Source: Bacteroidota bacterium
GTDB lineage: Bacteria; Bacteroidota; Bacteroidia; Chitinophagales; Chitinophagaceae
Length of the DNA stretch: 62,405 bases
NCBI GenBank assembly: GCA_947453145.1
Contig: CANGFA010000015.1
Span: 1-62,405, forward strand
Reading direction: 5' to 3'
The notes beneath the pieces were generated by a model. The model was not told where the DNA came from. It searched no databases and was given only the letters and a program-made list of their open reading frames with translations. Of the stretch, positions 47,301 through 55,149 are shown piece by piece. The translations under genes were made by a program, and so were the position numbers. The stretch's first letter is position 1, and each line of letters begins with the position of its first letter.

Positions 47301-47735
47301 CTAGTGGAAGAAGCGGTGATGCAGGAATTTGAAAAAATCAATGCGCGTGGTGGCGTATTAGGGGCTATGGAAAGAATGTATCAACGATCAAAAATTCAGG
47401 AAGAAAGTTGGGTATATGAAACCAAAAAACATGATGGCGAAATACCTATTATTGGCGTAAATACATTTGTTAACGAAAAGGTAAACTTGGCTGTTGACAA
47501 ACAACCCATTATTAGATCTACCAAAAAGGAAAGGACAAGACAAGTGGCTTGTTTACAAATGTTTAAAAAGCGCAATGAGGGTAAAAAGGATGCCTATTTG
47601 GCACAACTTAAAGAGGTTAGTTTGACAAATGACAATTTATTTGAGGTGTTAATGGAAGCGGTTAAATATTGCAGTCTAGGAGAGATCACCGATGCCCTGT
47701 ATTTAGTAGGGGGAAAGTATAGTCGAAACCTGTAA
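44373..47735 (+). CDS. icmF: Fused isobutyryl-CoA mutase IcmF
   Basis: A 1120-residue fusion with the IcmF domain order. Residues 1-130 are the B12-binding domain with the base-off His motif DGHDAS (14-19) and VGGGGGTI. Residues ~190-400 are the MeaB-like GTPase chaperone with Walker A GTGGAGKS (199-206), DPSKRKTGGALLGDRIRM, ETAGVGQ and NKFD (339-342). Residues ~540-1120 are the mutase barrel: RYPFTAGVF, RMFAGEGCPERTN with F578 where methylmalonyl-CoA mutases have Tyr, and SISISGYHIAEAGA. The enzyme interconverts isobutyryl-CoA and n-butyryl-CoA (some forms also act on pivalyl/isovaleryl-CoA) using adenosylcobalamin. Confidence 0.95.
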   Translation: MNKVRILTCTSLFDGHDASINIMRRVLQENGVEIIHLGHNRSAYEIVAAAIEEDVQGIAITSYQGGHVEFFSFVRQLLDASGYNHVKIVGGGGGTILPKEAKILEANGISKIYLPNDGLVMGIDGMIKEVVRICSYVLKPHAKKTFPKLSIQKLIDPRFLSRQITLLQNGDLKIPKQTLQSKKKTSNTLNSVPIIGITGTGGAGKSTVVDRLVQYYVQCNPTKTIAVISVDPSKRKTGGALLGDRIRMNSIHHPNVFMRSLATRSDMQSVAHSMDGVIELCKLAGFDCILIETAGVGQNDATIVDYVTVPVYIMTPEFGAPTQLEKINMIDYAHVIGINKFDRAGGLDALRDVRKQYNRSHHLFNTNKNVSPVFGTMAAHYSDPGMQAMFNALVQNINTIHGTQFKQINNPIDYNENQIITPTIPNKRIGYLNEIIEVIHKNNDWIAEQKQWVSKWYCVSKTMEDPMLAKNTALLKTKKTIESNIHSEVKNLVTEWPALYDKYQQKVYEDEVRGKKSTHPFVFETPSGIQLNKVYLPKYADWGDIAEWQLKENTPGRYPFTAGVFELKRANEDPTRMFAGEGCPERTNWRFHYLSKGQSAVRLSTAFDSVTLYGHDPAMRMDVFGKIGNAGVSVATIDDAKKLYSGIDLNAASTSVSMTINGPAPMLLAMFFNTAIDQACEKYITEQKLWPQVNKKIKLLLPPTLLPTYESIHVNIPMHEWHNGLGLKLLGISGDQVLDAEVYQHIKINVLNKVRGTLQADILKEDQAQNTCIFSTDFALRMMGDVQSYFAKNSIRNFYSISISGYHIAEAGANPITQLAFTLANGFTYVEYFLNRGIAIDDFMPNLSFFFSNGMDPEYAVIGRVARRIWARVMKLKYNANVRSQKLKYHIQTSGRSLHAQEIDFNDIRTTLQALYAIYDQCNSLHTNAYDEAITTPTEESVRRALAIQLIINKELGTAKVENTQQGSFLITELTDLVEEAVMQEFEKINARGGVLGAMERMYQRSKIQEESWVYETKKHDGEIPIIGVNTFVNEKVNLAVDKQPIIRSTKKERTRQVACLQMFKKRNEGKKDAYLAQLKEVSLTNDNLFEVLMEAVKYCSLGEITDALYLVGGKYSRNL

Positions 47736-47741
47736 AAAACA

Positions 47742-47749
47742 TATCTTTG
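47742..47749 (+). promoter_or_regulatory. yidC promoter -7 element
   Basis: TATCTTTG matches TANNTTTG, 30 bp before the yidC ATG, right after the icmF stop. The -33 region is not convincing. Confidence 0.4.
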
Positions 47750-47779
47750 CCCCCACGTTATTACGTTTAAACATTGAAT

Positions 47780-49594
47780 ATGAATACAGATAAAAATACG
47801 GTCATTGGGTTTGTTTTATTAGCGGGTTTGTTTTTTACCTATTTCTGGTATACCAATAAACAGCAAGTAGAAGCGCAGGCTTATAAAAAACGTTTTGATG
47901 ATTCCGTTGCATTGGTAAAAACAGCTGCAGAAAAAGCAGCAGCAGCAAAAAATCCAATTCAATTAGATACCACTGCCCAAAAAGCGGCAGCCATAGATTC
48001 TGTAAAAGAACAATTTACTACTTTAGAAAACGATTTAATTATTGTTCGCTTTACCAATAAGGGTGGACAAATTGCAGGCGTGACTTTAAAAGCATATCCA
48101 AATGCAGATAAATCCAAAGTTGCATTAGGGGATAGCACTAATTTAAATTATCCAGTAAATGCAGGCAACAACCAAAGCGTTCAAATAAATCAGGTCGTAT
48201 TCCCAGTTGCGAATGTTACTGAAGAAAATGGAGTTAAAAAAATTGAATACGTTTGGACCAGTCCCAATGGCAAAACTATTAAACATATTTTCTCTATTGC
48301 ACCCAAAAAATACAATGTCGATTGGGACTTAAAAATAGATGGGGCAGACCAACTATTAACAAATGGTCAAATCAATTTTGAGTGGAATGCAAAAACCTAT
48401 AAGCAAGAAAAGACAGCCGAATATGAGCGTCAAGTTTCAAGTGCTTGTTTTTCTGAGGGCAATGAATTTGATTATATCTCTGCGAAAAATGCAAAAACTT
48501 TTGAAAAGCCAGTTCAATGGGTGGGTATTGTTCAACAATTCTTTAATGTTACTTTAATTAATAAGAATGGATTTAGTGCGGGTACAGGAAATGTTCTTGA
48601 ATTCCACAAGCGTGCAGATTCTTCTAATGGAGTTGCTTATTTAAGAGCGCAATTTCAAAATAAAGTAGCTGGAGCCACGGTAAGTATCCCACTGTCACTT
48701 TATTATGGCCCTAACGATTATCAAATCCTAAAAACGCAAGGATCTCCAGAAATGGACAAAATGATCAACTTGGGTAGAGATTTATATTCATTTGTGCGTC
48801 CAATTAATAAGTTTATTATCATGCCTGTTTTTGATTTCTTTGCAGGCTTCCATTTGAATTTTGGATGGGTGGTTTTATTATTAACCATTTTTATTCGTTT
48901 GGTCACCTCTCCTTTAACTTATTCGAGTTATTTGAGTAGTGCAAAAATGAAAGTGTTAAAGCCGGAGTTGGATGAAATCAAGAAAAAATTGGGAAGTGAT
49001 CAACAAGGTTTTGCAATGGAGCAAATGAAATTATTTAGAGAAGCAGGTGTAAACCCACTAGGTGGTTGTATCCCGGCACTAATGCAAATCCCTATCTTCT
49101 TTGCTTTATATAGTTTCTTCAATTCCAATATTGCATTAAGAGGTCAGTCGTTTTTGTGGAGTACCGACTTGTCTAGCTATGATGTTATTGCAAAATTACC
49201 TTTTAGCATTCCTGCATATGGCGACCATGTAAGTTTATTTACCATCACTGCTGTTATCACGAGTGTATTTATTTCCGTGTATAATATGTCTATGACACCT
49301 ACGCAAGACAATCCTGCGTTAAAGTATATGCCTTATATATTTCCGGTAATGTTGTTATTTATTTTTAACAGATTACCTTCTGCACTAACTTGGTATTATA
49401 CGGTGTCTAATATTGTCACATTATTATTACAATTGGTTATCCAGAAATATATTATTAACCATGATACTATTTTAGCCCAAATTGACGAGAAGCGTAAAAC
49501 ACCAAAGAAAAAAAGTAATTGGCAAAGTAAATATGAGCAAATGATGGAGGCTCAGAAAAAAGTACAGGCTTTAAAAGATAAAAATAGTAAATAA
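47780..49594 (+). CDS. yidC: Membrane protein insertase YidC
   Basis: The start is ATG 47780 (MNTDKNTVIGFVLLAGLFFT), giving 604 residues; a TTG two codons earlier is less likely. It has an N-terminal membrane helix, a long periplasmic beta domain (~50-350), and the conserved C-terminal Oxa1-like membrane core: LNFGWVVLLLTIFIRLVTSP, a cytoplasmic coiled coil (KMKVLKPELDEIKKKLG), NPLGGCIPALMQIPIFFALY and two further helices, with a Lys-rich tail. YidC inserts and folds inner-membrane proteins with or without SecYEG. A terminator follows immediately. Confidence 0.96.
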   Translation: MNTDKNTVIGFVLLAGLFFTYFWYTNKQQVEAQAYKKRFDDSVALVKTAAEKAAAAKNPIQLDTTAQKAAAIDSVKEQFTTLENDLIIVRFTNKGGQIAGVTLKAYPNADKSKVALGDSTNLNYPVNAGNNQSVQINQVVFPVANVTEENGVKKIEYVWTSPNGKTIKHIFSIAPKKYNVDWDLKIDGADQLLTNGQINFEWNAKTYKQEKTAEYERQVSSACFSEGNEFDYISAKNAKTFEKPVQWVGIVQQFFNVTLINKNGFSAGTGNVLEFHKRADSSNGVAYLRAQFQNKVAGATVSIPLSLYYGPNDYQILKTQGSPEMDKMINLGRDLYSFVRPINKFIIMPVFDFFAGFHLNFGWVVLLLTIFIRLVTSPLTYSSYLSSAKMKVLKPELDEIKKKLGSDQQGFAMEQMKLFREAGVNPLGGCIPALMQIPIFFALYSFFNSNIALRGQSFLWSTDLSSYDVIAKLPFSIPAYGDHVSLFTITAVITSVFISVYNMSMTPTQDNPALKYMPYIFPVMLLFIFNRLPSALTWYYTVSNIVTLLLQLVIQKYIINHDTILAQIDEKRKTPKKKSNWQSKYEQMMEAQKKVQALKDKNSK

Positions 49595-49605
49595 AGATAT
49601 CTAAT

Positions 49606-49633
49606 AAAAGACCCTATAAAAGGGTCTTTTATT
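49606..49633 (+). terminator. Intrinsic terminator after yidC
   Basis: AAAAGACCCT (49606-49615), loop ATAAA, AGGGTCTTTT (49621-49630), then ATTATC. Perfect 10-bp stem including the A/T flanks. Confidence 0.9.
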
Positions 49634-49649
49634 ATCTCCAATTGATAAC

Positions 49650-50258
49650 GTGAAAAGAATTACCCCCTTCTTTATAGTTTTCATTCTGTTCCCGCTTTTT
49701 AAATTAAAAGCGCAAACAAAAAATATTGGTGAGTGCGCACTTCAGTACCAAATTGTTCAGCTGGAAACAAAAGATACCATTGGAATTAAATGGGTGTATA
49801 TAAAAGGGGATCAATGTAAAACCACCATTCAAACCAGCCAGTTAATCCAAACTTTATGGTTTAACATTCAATTGCCTAAAGCAACGATTACAAAGGATAT
49901 TGGTTCAAGTCATTTTTTACAGGAAATAAACTACCCACCTGTAAACCAACCAACCTTAGTATCTATGAAGGAAATTACAACCGATTCTGTGATACAGATT
50001 TTAGGGTACACCTGTAAGCACGTGGAATTAAAATGGAGCGATGGGGTGATTTATCAAATTTGGTATACCCCAGAAATTATGACCACCGTAAGTAGTTTTG
50101 AATTGGCTTTTAAAGAAGTGAATGGTCTTGTTTTAAGATATCACATCATTCCAGTAAGTGGTAGTGGAATAAAATATATAGCAACAAGTATTGATTTTAG
50201 CCCTATCTCCTTTAATCAGTTTATTATTAACAAAGATCAATATCAAATAATTGATTAG
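49650..50258 (+). CDS. Secreted protein of unknown function, GLPGLI/DUF4412-like
   Basis: A 202-residue protein starting at GTG 49650, with a signal peptide (VKRITPFFIVFILFPLFKLK, then AQ). The mature part has a pattern of ten or so strands (ECALQYQIVQLETKDT, WVYIKGDQCKTTIQTSQLIQ, TTDSVIQILGYTCKHVELKW, IYQIWYTPEI, FKEVNGLVLRYHI) that resembles the GLPGLI or DUF4412 lipoprotein-localisation-like sandwiches of Bacteroidota. Function unknown. It lies after the yidC terminator. Confidence 0.65.
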   Translation: MKRITPFFIVFILFPLFKLKAQTKNIGECALQYQIVQLETKDTIGIKWVYIKGDQCKTTIQTSQLIQTLWFNIQLPKATITKDIGSSHFLQEINYPPVNQPTLVSMKEITTDSVIQILGYTCKHVELKWSDGVIYQIWYTPEIMTTVSSFELAFKEVNGLVLRYHIIPVSGSGIKYIATSIDFSPISFNQFIINKDQYQIID

Positions 50259-50318
50259 TTGTTAAACTAAAAAAGTTTTTTAAAAAATTGCCGTAATAGA
50301 AATTAAAAAAAGTAAAAA

Positions 50319-50645
50319 TTAAGGAGCGGTAGGCGTCTTAAACTTAGAAAGTACATTATAATGATAAGGAATGATGTAAGAAATATTTCCCTTATTATAC
50401 ATTAAATAGTTGGAACCCGATTTTGCATCTGAGCCAGCAAAACCTTTATATTGAAATGATGATTTTAAAGTTGCAAATGTGGCTGTTTTATGTGCCGATA
50501 AGCTAAGATTCTTTAAAGTAAATTTTGTTGCTACTTTTTTTGTTTCTATGGTACCCGTTACAATCACTGACGCATATGTGCTGATAGATACAAGTAAAAT
50601 ACTTGTGATCAAAGAAACAGCTATTATGTTTTTTATAGTACGCAT
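50319..50645 (-). CDS. Small secreted protein of unknown function
   Basis: A 108-residue protein with a signal peptide (MRTIKNIIAVSLITSILLVS, cleavage near TYA). The mature 80 residues are basic and polar (TGTIETKKVATKFTLKNLSL, SSFQYKGFAGSDAKSG, YIIPYHYNVLSKFKTP). No family recognised. It converges with the gene at 49650 and is divergent from the TPR gene across 190 bp that show no other clear feature. Confidence 0.55.
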   Translation of the reverse strand: MRTIKNIIAVSLITSILLVSISTYASVIVTGTIETKKVATKFTLKNLSLSAHKTATFATLKSSFQYKGFAGSDAKSGSNYLMYNKGNISYIIPYHYNVLSKFKTPTAP

Positions 50646-50835
50646 GGTTATTACGAAGGTAAATTATTCTTTTTTGAATAGGAAATTTTTATTTTAACCA
50701 ATTGAGGGTCAATTGTGAACAATAAAATATGGCAATTATAAGCGGGTGTGGTATATTTATTTAGTACCTGACCACTGCATTATTGTCAATTTATTGATTA
50801 TCAATAACTTATTATAGATTAAAAATATTTCAACT

Positions 50836-52251
50836 ATGTTTGATCGTCATAAGGAGGAAGAAGGGGGGGATATTAAAGAATTAATCCTACGCTATCATAA
50901 TTTGAAGCAAGGAAGGGCAAATGCCTACATAGAAGAGGACGATTTTGAAAGAATCATAGAACATTTTGATGAACAAGACGAAATTGGGGAGGCTATTCAA
51001 GCTGCGAACATGGCATTGGATCAGTATCCATTTTCGGCTTTACTCATGATTAAAAAAGCCGATTTATTATTAGCAACACGTAAATACAAAGAAGCATTAG
51101 CCTTATTAGATACCGCAGCATTGTATGATCATAAGGATATGAACTTATTTATTTTAAAGACCGATGCATATTTAGCATTGGATAAGCCCGAGCAAGCCAT
51201 TGTATTACTGCAAGAAGCTTTGCATTTATTTGAAGGGGTAGAACGAACCGAATTATTATTTGAATTAGCAGATGTTTATGATGATCATGAAGCATTTGAT
51301 AAAGTGTTTGATTGTTTACAACTAGTTTTGGAAGACGATCCAATGAATGAGGAAGCCTTGTATAAAATTTGTTTTTGGACCGACTTCACTGGACGCAATG
51401 AAGAAAGTATTGCTTTGCATAAACGCATTATTGATGAACAGCCTTACAATGCATTGGCTTGGTTTAATTTAGCAGCTGCATATCAAGGATTAAAATTGCA
51501 TGAAAAAGCAATTGATGCGTATCAATATGCGATTGTAATAGATGAGAAATTTGATTATGCTTATCGCAACATGGGAGACGCCTATTTGCGAATTCGTAAA
51601 TATAGAGAAGCCATTGAAGCATTAGAAAAAGTATTAGAATTATCACGTCCAGAGGATGTTATTTATGAAGCCATTGGGCATTGTTATCATCGAATGAAAA
51701 ATTATGCGCAAGCGCGCTTTCATTATAAAAAGGCGGTCCATTTAAATCCTGATGATAGTAGATTGTATCAAAAAATTGCAACTACTTATATGCAGGAAGG
51801 ACAATGGGAGCAGGCTATTAAGCAATTAGAGCATGCCGTAAGAATTCACAAACATATTAATGAGTACTCTATTTTATTAGGAGAATGTTTTATGCATTTA
51901 GGTCAGTTTAAAGAGGCTGCTGTTTATTTTGGGACGGTCGTAAAAAATAAGCCAAAACAAATAGCTGGGTGGGAGTCACTTATAAAATGTTTAGTTGCCA
52001 ATGAGCAATTGGAAATGGCGTTAGAGCAAACCGAATTAGCTTATATTTCAACTGCAGGAAAAGTTGTTTTTATTTTTTATCGAAGTGCTATTTTATATAA
52101 GATGCAAAAACAATCTGAAGCTTTATTGCAATTAGAGATGGCCCTATCTAAATCTTCAAACTTAGTAAATAAGCTAACAAAGTTTTATCCTGAAATGATG
52201 CAGGATGCTAAGGTCTCCGAATTAATTAGTAATTATAAAAAGGGGAAATAA
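50836..52251 (+). CDS. TPR-repeat protein
   Basis: A 471-residue cytoplasmic protein without a signal peptide, built from about nine or ten tetratricopeptide repeats (for example NALAWFNLAAAYQGLKLHEK, DYAYRNMGDAYLRIRKYREA, YEAIGHCYHRMKNYAQARFH, LYQKIATTYMQEGQWEQAIK). The first ~50 residues are acidic (HKEEEGGDIKELILRYHNLK). TPR arrays mediate protein contacts; no partner can be named. It is followed after 43 bp by the comA-like gene. Confidence 0.88.
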   Translation: MFDRHKEEEGGDIKELILRYHNLKQGRANAYIEEDDFERIIEHFDEQDEIGEAIQAANMALDQYPFSALLMIKKADLLLATRKYKEALALLDTAALYDHKDMNLFILKTDAYLALDKPEQAIVLLQEALHLFEGVERTELLFELADVYDDHEAFDKVFDCLQLVLEDDPMNEEALYKICFWTDFTGRNEESIALHKRIIDEQPYNALAWFNLAAAYQGLKLHEKAIDAYQYAIVIDEKFDYAYRNMGDAYLRIRKYREAIEALEKVLELSRPEDVIYEAIGHCYHRMKNYAQARFHYKKAVHLNPDDSRLYQKIATTYMQEGQWEQAIKQLEHAVRIHKHINEYSILLGECFMHLGQFKEAAVYFGTVVKNKPKQIAGWESLIKCLVANEQLEMALEQTELAYISTAGKVVFIFYRSAILYKMQKQSEALLQLEMALSKSSNLVNKLTKFYPEMMQDAKVSELISNYKKGK

Positions 52252-52267
52252 TCTTATCCAATTGATT

Positions 52268-52275
52268 TAACTTTG
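52268..52275 (+). promoter_or_regulatory. comA-aroE promoter -7 element
   Basis: TAACTTTG matches TANNTTTG, 20 bp before the comA-like ATG. No good -33 element is visible. Confidence 0.4.
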
Positions 52276-52294
52276 TCACACAAATTTGTTTAAC

Positions 52295-53059
52295 ATGATT
52301 AATTATAATTTATCTCAAATCCCAGAACGCACTCCAAAGCCTCGTAAAAGTGGTTTAACCATGGTCATGGATAAAGGATTGAGTTTTGGAGAGGCGGAAA
52401 ATTTTATAAGCATATCAGGCATTCATACCGATGTGGTGAAGTTGGGTTTTGGAACCTCCATGGTGACCCCTAATTTAAGGGCCAAAATTGAATTGTATCA
52501 GTCACATGGTTTACCTGTATATTTTGGAGGTACGTTGTTTGAAGCATTCGTAATTAGAAATCAATTTGAAGAATATCTGGCAATGTGTAAGGACTATAAA
52601 ATTGATTTAATTGAAGTAAGTGATGGCTCTATCGAAATTCCACATGCAGAAAAATGTGGTTACATCGAAAAAATTGCCAAAGTGTCTCAAGTAATTAGTG
52701 AAGTTGGAAGTAAGGACGCAGCGCATATTATCCCACCTTACAAATGGATTGAACTCATGACTGCCGAGTTAAGTGCAGGATCCGAATATGTTATTGCAGA
52801 AGCGCGCGAAGCCGGAAATGTAGGCATTTACAGAGGAAGTGGGGAAGTGCGTGAAGGATTAGTACAAGAAATTTTAACAAAAATACCTGCAGAAAAAATA
52901 TTATGGGAAGCACCTCAAAAAGCACAACAATTATACTTTTTAGAATTGATTGGCTGTAATGTGAACTTAGGGAATATTGCGCCTTCTGAAGTAATTCCAT
53001 TGGAAGCGATGCGTATTGGTTTAAGAGGTGATACCTTTCATTTATACTTAAACAAATAG
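52295..53059 (+). CDS. Phosphosulfolactate synthase, ComA family
   Basis: I choose ATG 52295 (MINYNLSQIPERTPKPRKSG) over a TTG three codons upstream, giving 254 residues. The TIM-barrel family marks are RKSGLTMVMDKGL, DVVKLGFGTSMVTP, VYFGGTLFEAFV, LIEVSDGSIEIPH, GNVGIYRGSGEVREG and ILWEAPQKAQQLYFLELIG followed by NVNLGNI. ComA adds sulfite to phosphoenolpyruvate to give phosphosulfolactate, known from coenzyme M synthesis in methanogens; plant HSA32 is a homologue. In this bacterium coenzyme M is unlikely; a sulfonate or sulfonolipid precursor is one possible product. aroE starts 2 bp after its stop, so the two form an operon. Confidence 0.88.
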   Translation: MINYNLSQIPERTPKPRKSGLTMVMDKGLSFGEAENFISISGIHTDVVKLGFGTSMVTPNLRAKIELYQSHGLPVYFGGTLFEAFVIRNQFEEYLAMCKDYKIDLIEVSDGSIEIPHAEKCGYIEKIAKVSQVISEVGSKDAAHIIPPYKWIELMTAELSAGSEYVIAEAREAGNVGIYRGSGEVREGLVQEILTKIPAEKILWEAPQKAQQLYFLELIGCNVNLGNIAPSEVIPLEAMRIGLRGDTFHLYLNK

Positions 53060-53061
53060 TT

Positions 53062-53811
53062 GTGCGACATTTTGGATTAATAGGCTACCCCTTATCACAT
53101 TCTTTTTCTGAAGGTTATTTTAAAGATAAGTTTCAACGTGAGCATGTGGTTGATGTGCAATATGCAAACTATCCAATCGCAAACATTAATGAATTTGCTT
53201 CCTTGTGGTACATGGATGAAAAAATGGAAGGTTTAAATGTGACCATCCCTTACAAAAAAGAAGTGATCCCTTTTTTACAATTTCCTTCCTCGGTTGTTAA
53301 ATCAATTAAAGCATGTAATTGTATCCGAAAATTTAATGGAGCCTTGTATGGATACAATACAGATGTAATTGGATTTGAAAATTCCTTACTACCCTTTTTG
53401 AAACCACACCATACCCATGCATTGTTATTAGGAACAGGTGGCGCATCGGCTGCGGTGGAGTGGGTATTGCAAAAATTAAATATCAGTTATCAGGTAGTTT
53501 CAAGAACAAGTAGCGTAAACAAATTAACCTATGAGCAGGTAACACCTGAGATGCTTGCAATACATACATTAATAATTAATACCAGTCCAGTGGGTATGTA
53601 TCCCAATGTGCAAGATGCACCTGTATTGCCTTACGAGGCAATGGGCATGCATCATCATTTATATGATTTAGTATATAATCCCAATGAAACTTTATTTTTG
53701 AAAAAAGGAGCTGCACAAGGAGCGACTATTCAAAACGGATTAGCCATGTTGCACATACAAGCCGAAAAAAGTTGGGAAATTTGGAATGCACCAACGCCAA
53801 TTGAACAATAA
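53062..53811 (+). CDS. aroE: Shikimate dehydrogenase
   Basis: A 249-residue protein with a GTG start at 53062, 2 bp after the comA-like stop (translational coupling). Motifs are FGLIGYPLSHSFSEGYF, LNVTIPYKKEV with the catalytic Lys, ACNCIRK, YNTDVIGFENS with the catalytic Asp, the NADP motif GTGGASAAVEW, NTSPVGMYPN and QNGLAMLHIQAEKSWEIW. It reduces 3-dehydroshikimate to shikimate in aromatic amino acid synthesis. It is convergent with rdgB, with a 1-bp gap. Confidence 0.95.
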   Translation: MRHFGLIGYPLSHSFSEGYFKDKFQREHVVDVQYANYPIANINEFASLWYMDEKMEGLNVTIPYKKEVIPFLQFPSSVVKSIKACNCIRKFNGALYGYNTDVIGFENSLLPFLKPHHTHALLLGTGGASAAVEWVLQKLNISYQVVSRTSSVNKLTYEQVTPEMLAIHTLIINTSPVGMYPNVQDAPVLPYEAMGMHHHLYDLVYNPNETLFLKKGAAQGATIQNGLAMLHIQAEKSWEIWNAPTPIEQ

Positions 53812-53812
53812 T

Positions 53813-54406
53813 TTACAGACTACTTAAAAATTCAAAAAGTTTTGTTACTGCTTTTTGACGGTGACTGAATTCATTTTTTTCTTCCATATTCATTTGCGCA
53901 AAACTTTTATCACTTCCTTCTGGAATAAAAATGGGATCATATCCAAATCCTTTTTCACCCTGCATTACATGTGCAATATGTCCTTTGCAAATACCCTCAA
54001 AATAATAGGTTTGTAATTTATTATTGGCATGCTTCCACAATAAACATATTACGGTTCTAAATTGGGCAGTTCGGTTTTCAATGTCTTTTAAATTCAATAA
54101 AACTTTATCAATATTCGCTTGAAAATCGCGACCCTCGCCAGCATATCTTGCACTTTTCACACCTGGTGCATCCTTTAAAGCTGTAATTTCTAAACCCGTA
54201 TCCTCGCTAAAACAATTTTGTTGGGTCATAGAGAAAATGACACTTGCTTTTTCTAAAGCATTTTCTTGTAAAGTGTCATGCGGTTCGGGGATGTCAATAT
54301 CAATGCCAGCTTCGCTTAAAGTGATAATTTTAAAATCGGGGCCAACCAGTGACTGAATTTCAGCCACTTTATTTTTATTGTTGGTTGCAAATAACAGGGT
54401 GTGCAT
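53813..54406 (-). CDS. rdgB: Non-canonical purine NTP pyrophosphatase (RdgB/HAM1)
   Basis: A 197-residue protein of normal length. The substrate motif TLLFATNNKNKVAEIQSL, the EDTGLEITALKDAPGVKSAR region with the metal-binding acids, the KGFGYDPIFIPEG loop and SHRQKAVTKL near the end identify it. It removes ITP, XTP and dITP from the nucleotide pool. It converges with aroE and precedes an unknown protein gene's 3' side on the same strand (56-bp gap). Confidence 0.96.
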   Translation of the reverse strand: MHTLLFATNNKNKVAEIQSLVGPDFKIITLSEAGIDIDIPEPHDTLQENALEKASVIFSMTQQNCFSEDTGLEITALKDAPGVKSARYAGEGRDFQANIDKVLLNLKDIENRTAQFRTVICLLWKHANNKLQTYYFEGICKGHIAHVMQGEKGFGYDPIFIPEGSDKSFAQMNMEEKNEFSHRQKAVTKLFEFLSSL

Positions 54407-54462
54407 AGGTATGCGTTGTTTTACAAAATAAAGTTAAACTGAAGTTAGTATAATAAATACGA

Positions 54463-55041
54463 TTACAACTGAAACAATTTTTTTAAAAATATCCAAAGTG
54501 TTCCTTTTTCTTGCTTGGCTTCTGCACCCGTACCTTGCATAGTGGATAAGGCTTTGCTAAAAAATAAACGGGACTCACCTAGTTCATTTACTTTATACAA
54601 AGTGTTAGGTAATTTTATTTTCAGGTCGGTACTCGCAATATCAAAACACATAATTAAAGTAGATGGAAGTGTTTCTAAAATTTGATGTAAACCTGTTTCT
54701 TGGTTTCCAATATTAACAAGTGCAATATCTGCAATGGTTAATTTGCAAGCATTTAAAATAGAGGTAAGCAAGATAAAATCAGCTTCATTCAAATACACCG
54801 ATAGGGGGTCATTTACAATTACCAATATTTTTTTATGATGATCTCCTAAATGTTTTAAAGGCCCAATTGATTTTTTAATTTTTGGAGTTTCTGCAGGGGG
54901 AACCATCTTTGCATTTGCAGCAGCGTTTTGTTCCTTATTTTGAATTATTTCCGTCTTTTTTTCTCCATCAGGCAATACCAAAGTATCTTTGTATAAAGAA
55001 ACCAATACGGAAGCAGGCAATATTGTTTTTTGATCTTGCAT
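54463..55041 (-). CDS. Unknown conserved-looking protein, possible HolD-like fold
   Basis: A 192-residue protein without signal peptide. The first ~60 residues are low in order and rich in Lys, Gln and Ala (EKKTEIIQNKEQNAAANAKM). Residues ~65-150 look like an alpha/beta domain: HHKKILVIVNDPLSVYLNEA, then LLTSILNACKLTIADIALVN and LPSTLIMCFDI. This has the rough layout of the DNA polymerase III psi subunit (HolD: strand with ND, helix with SDVL, then LP), but the resemblance is weak. It lies upstream of rdgB on the same strand. Treat as unknown. Confidence 0.6.
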   Translation of the reverse strand: MQDQKTILPASVLVSLYKDTLVLPDGEKKTEIIQNKEQNAAANAKMVPPAETPKIKKSIGPLKHLGDHHKKILVIVNDPLSVYLNEADFILLTSILNACKLTIADIALVNIGNQETGLHQILETLPSTLIMCFDIASTDLKIKLPNTLYKVNELGESRLFFSKALSTMQGTGAEAKQEKGTLWIFLKKLFQL

Positions 55042-55086
55042 TGAATCGGAAAATTAAATGAATTGATTCAATAAGAAAAATAACAC

Positions 55087-55117
55087 TTGTTAGTTATCTC
55101 TATTTTATGTTACTTTG
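55087..55117 (+). promoter_or_regulatory. ilvE promoter
   Basis: TTG (55087-55089), 20 bp, TTACTTTG (55110-55117), a one-base deviation from TANNTTTG. The ilvE ATG is 33 bp further on. Confidence 0.5.
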
Positions 55118-55149
55118 CACTTCAAATTTGAGCGCCTAAAAATATTATT

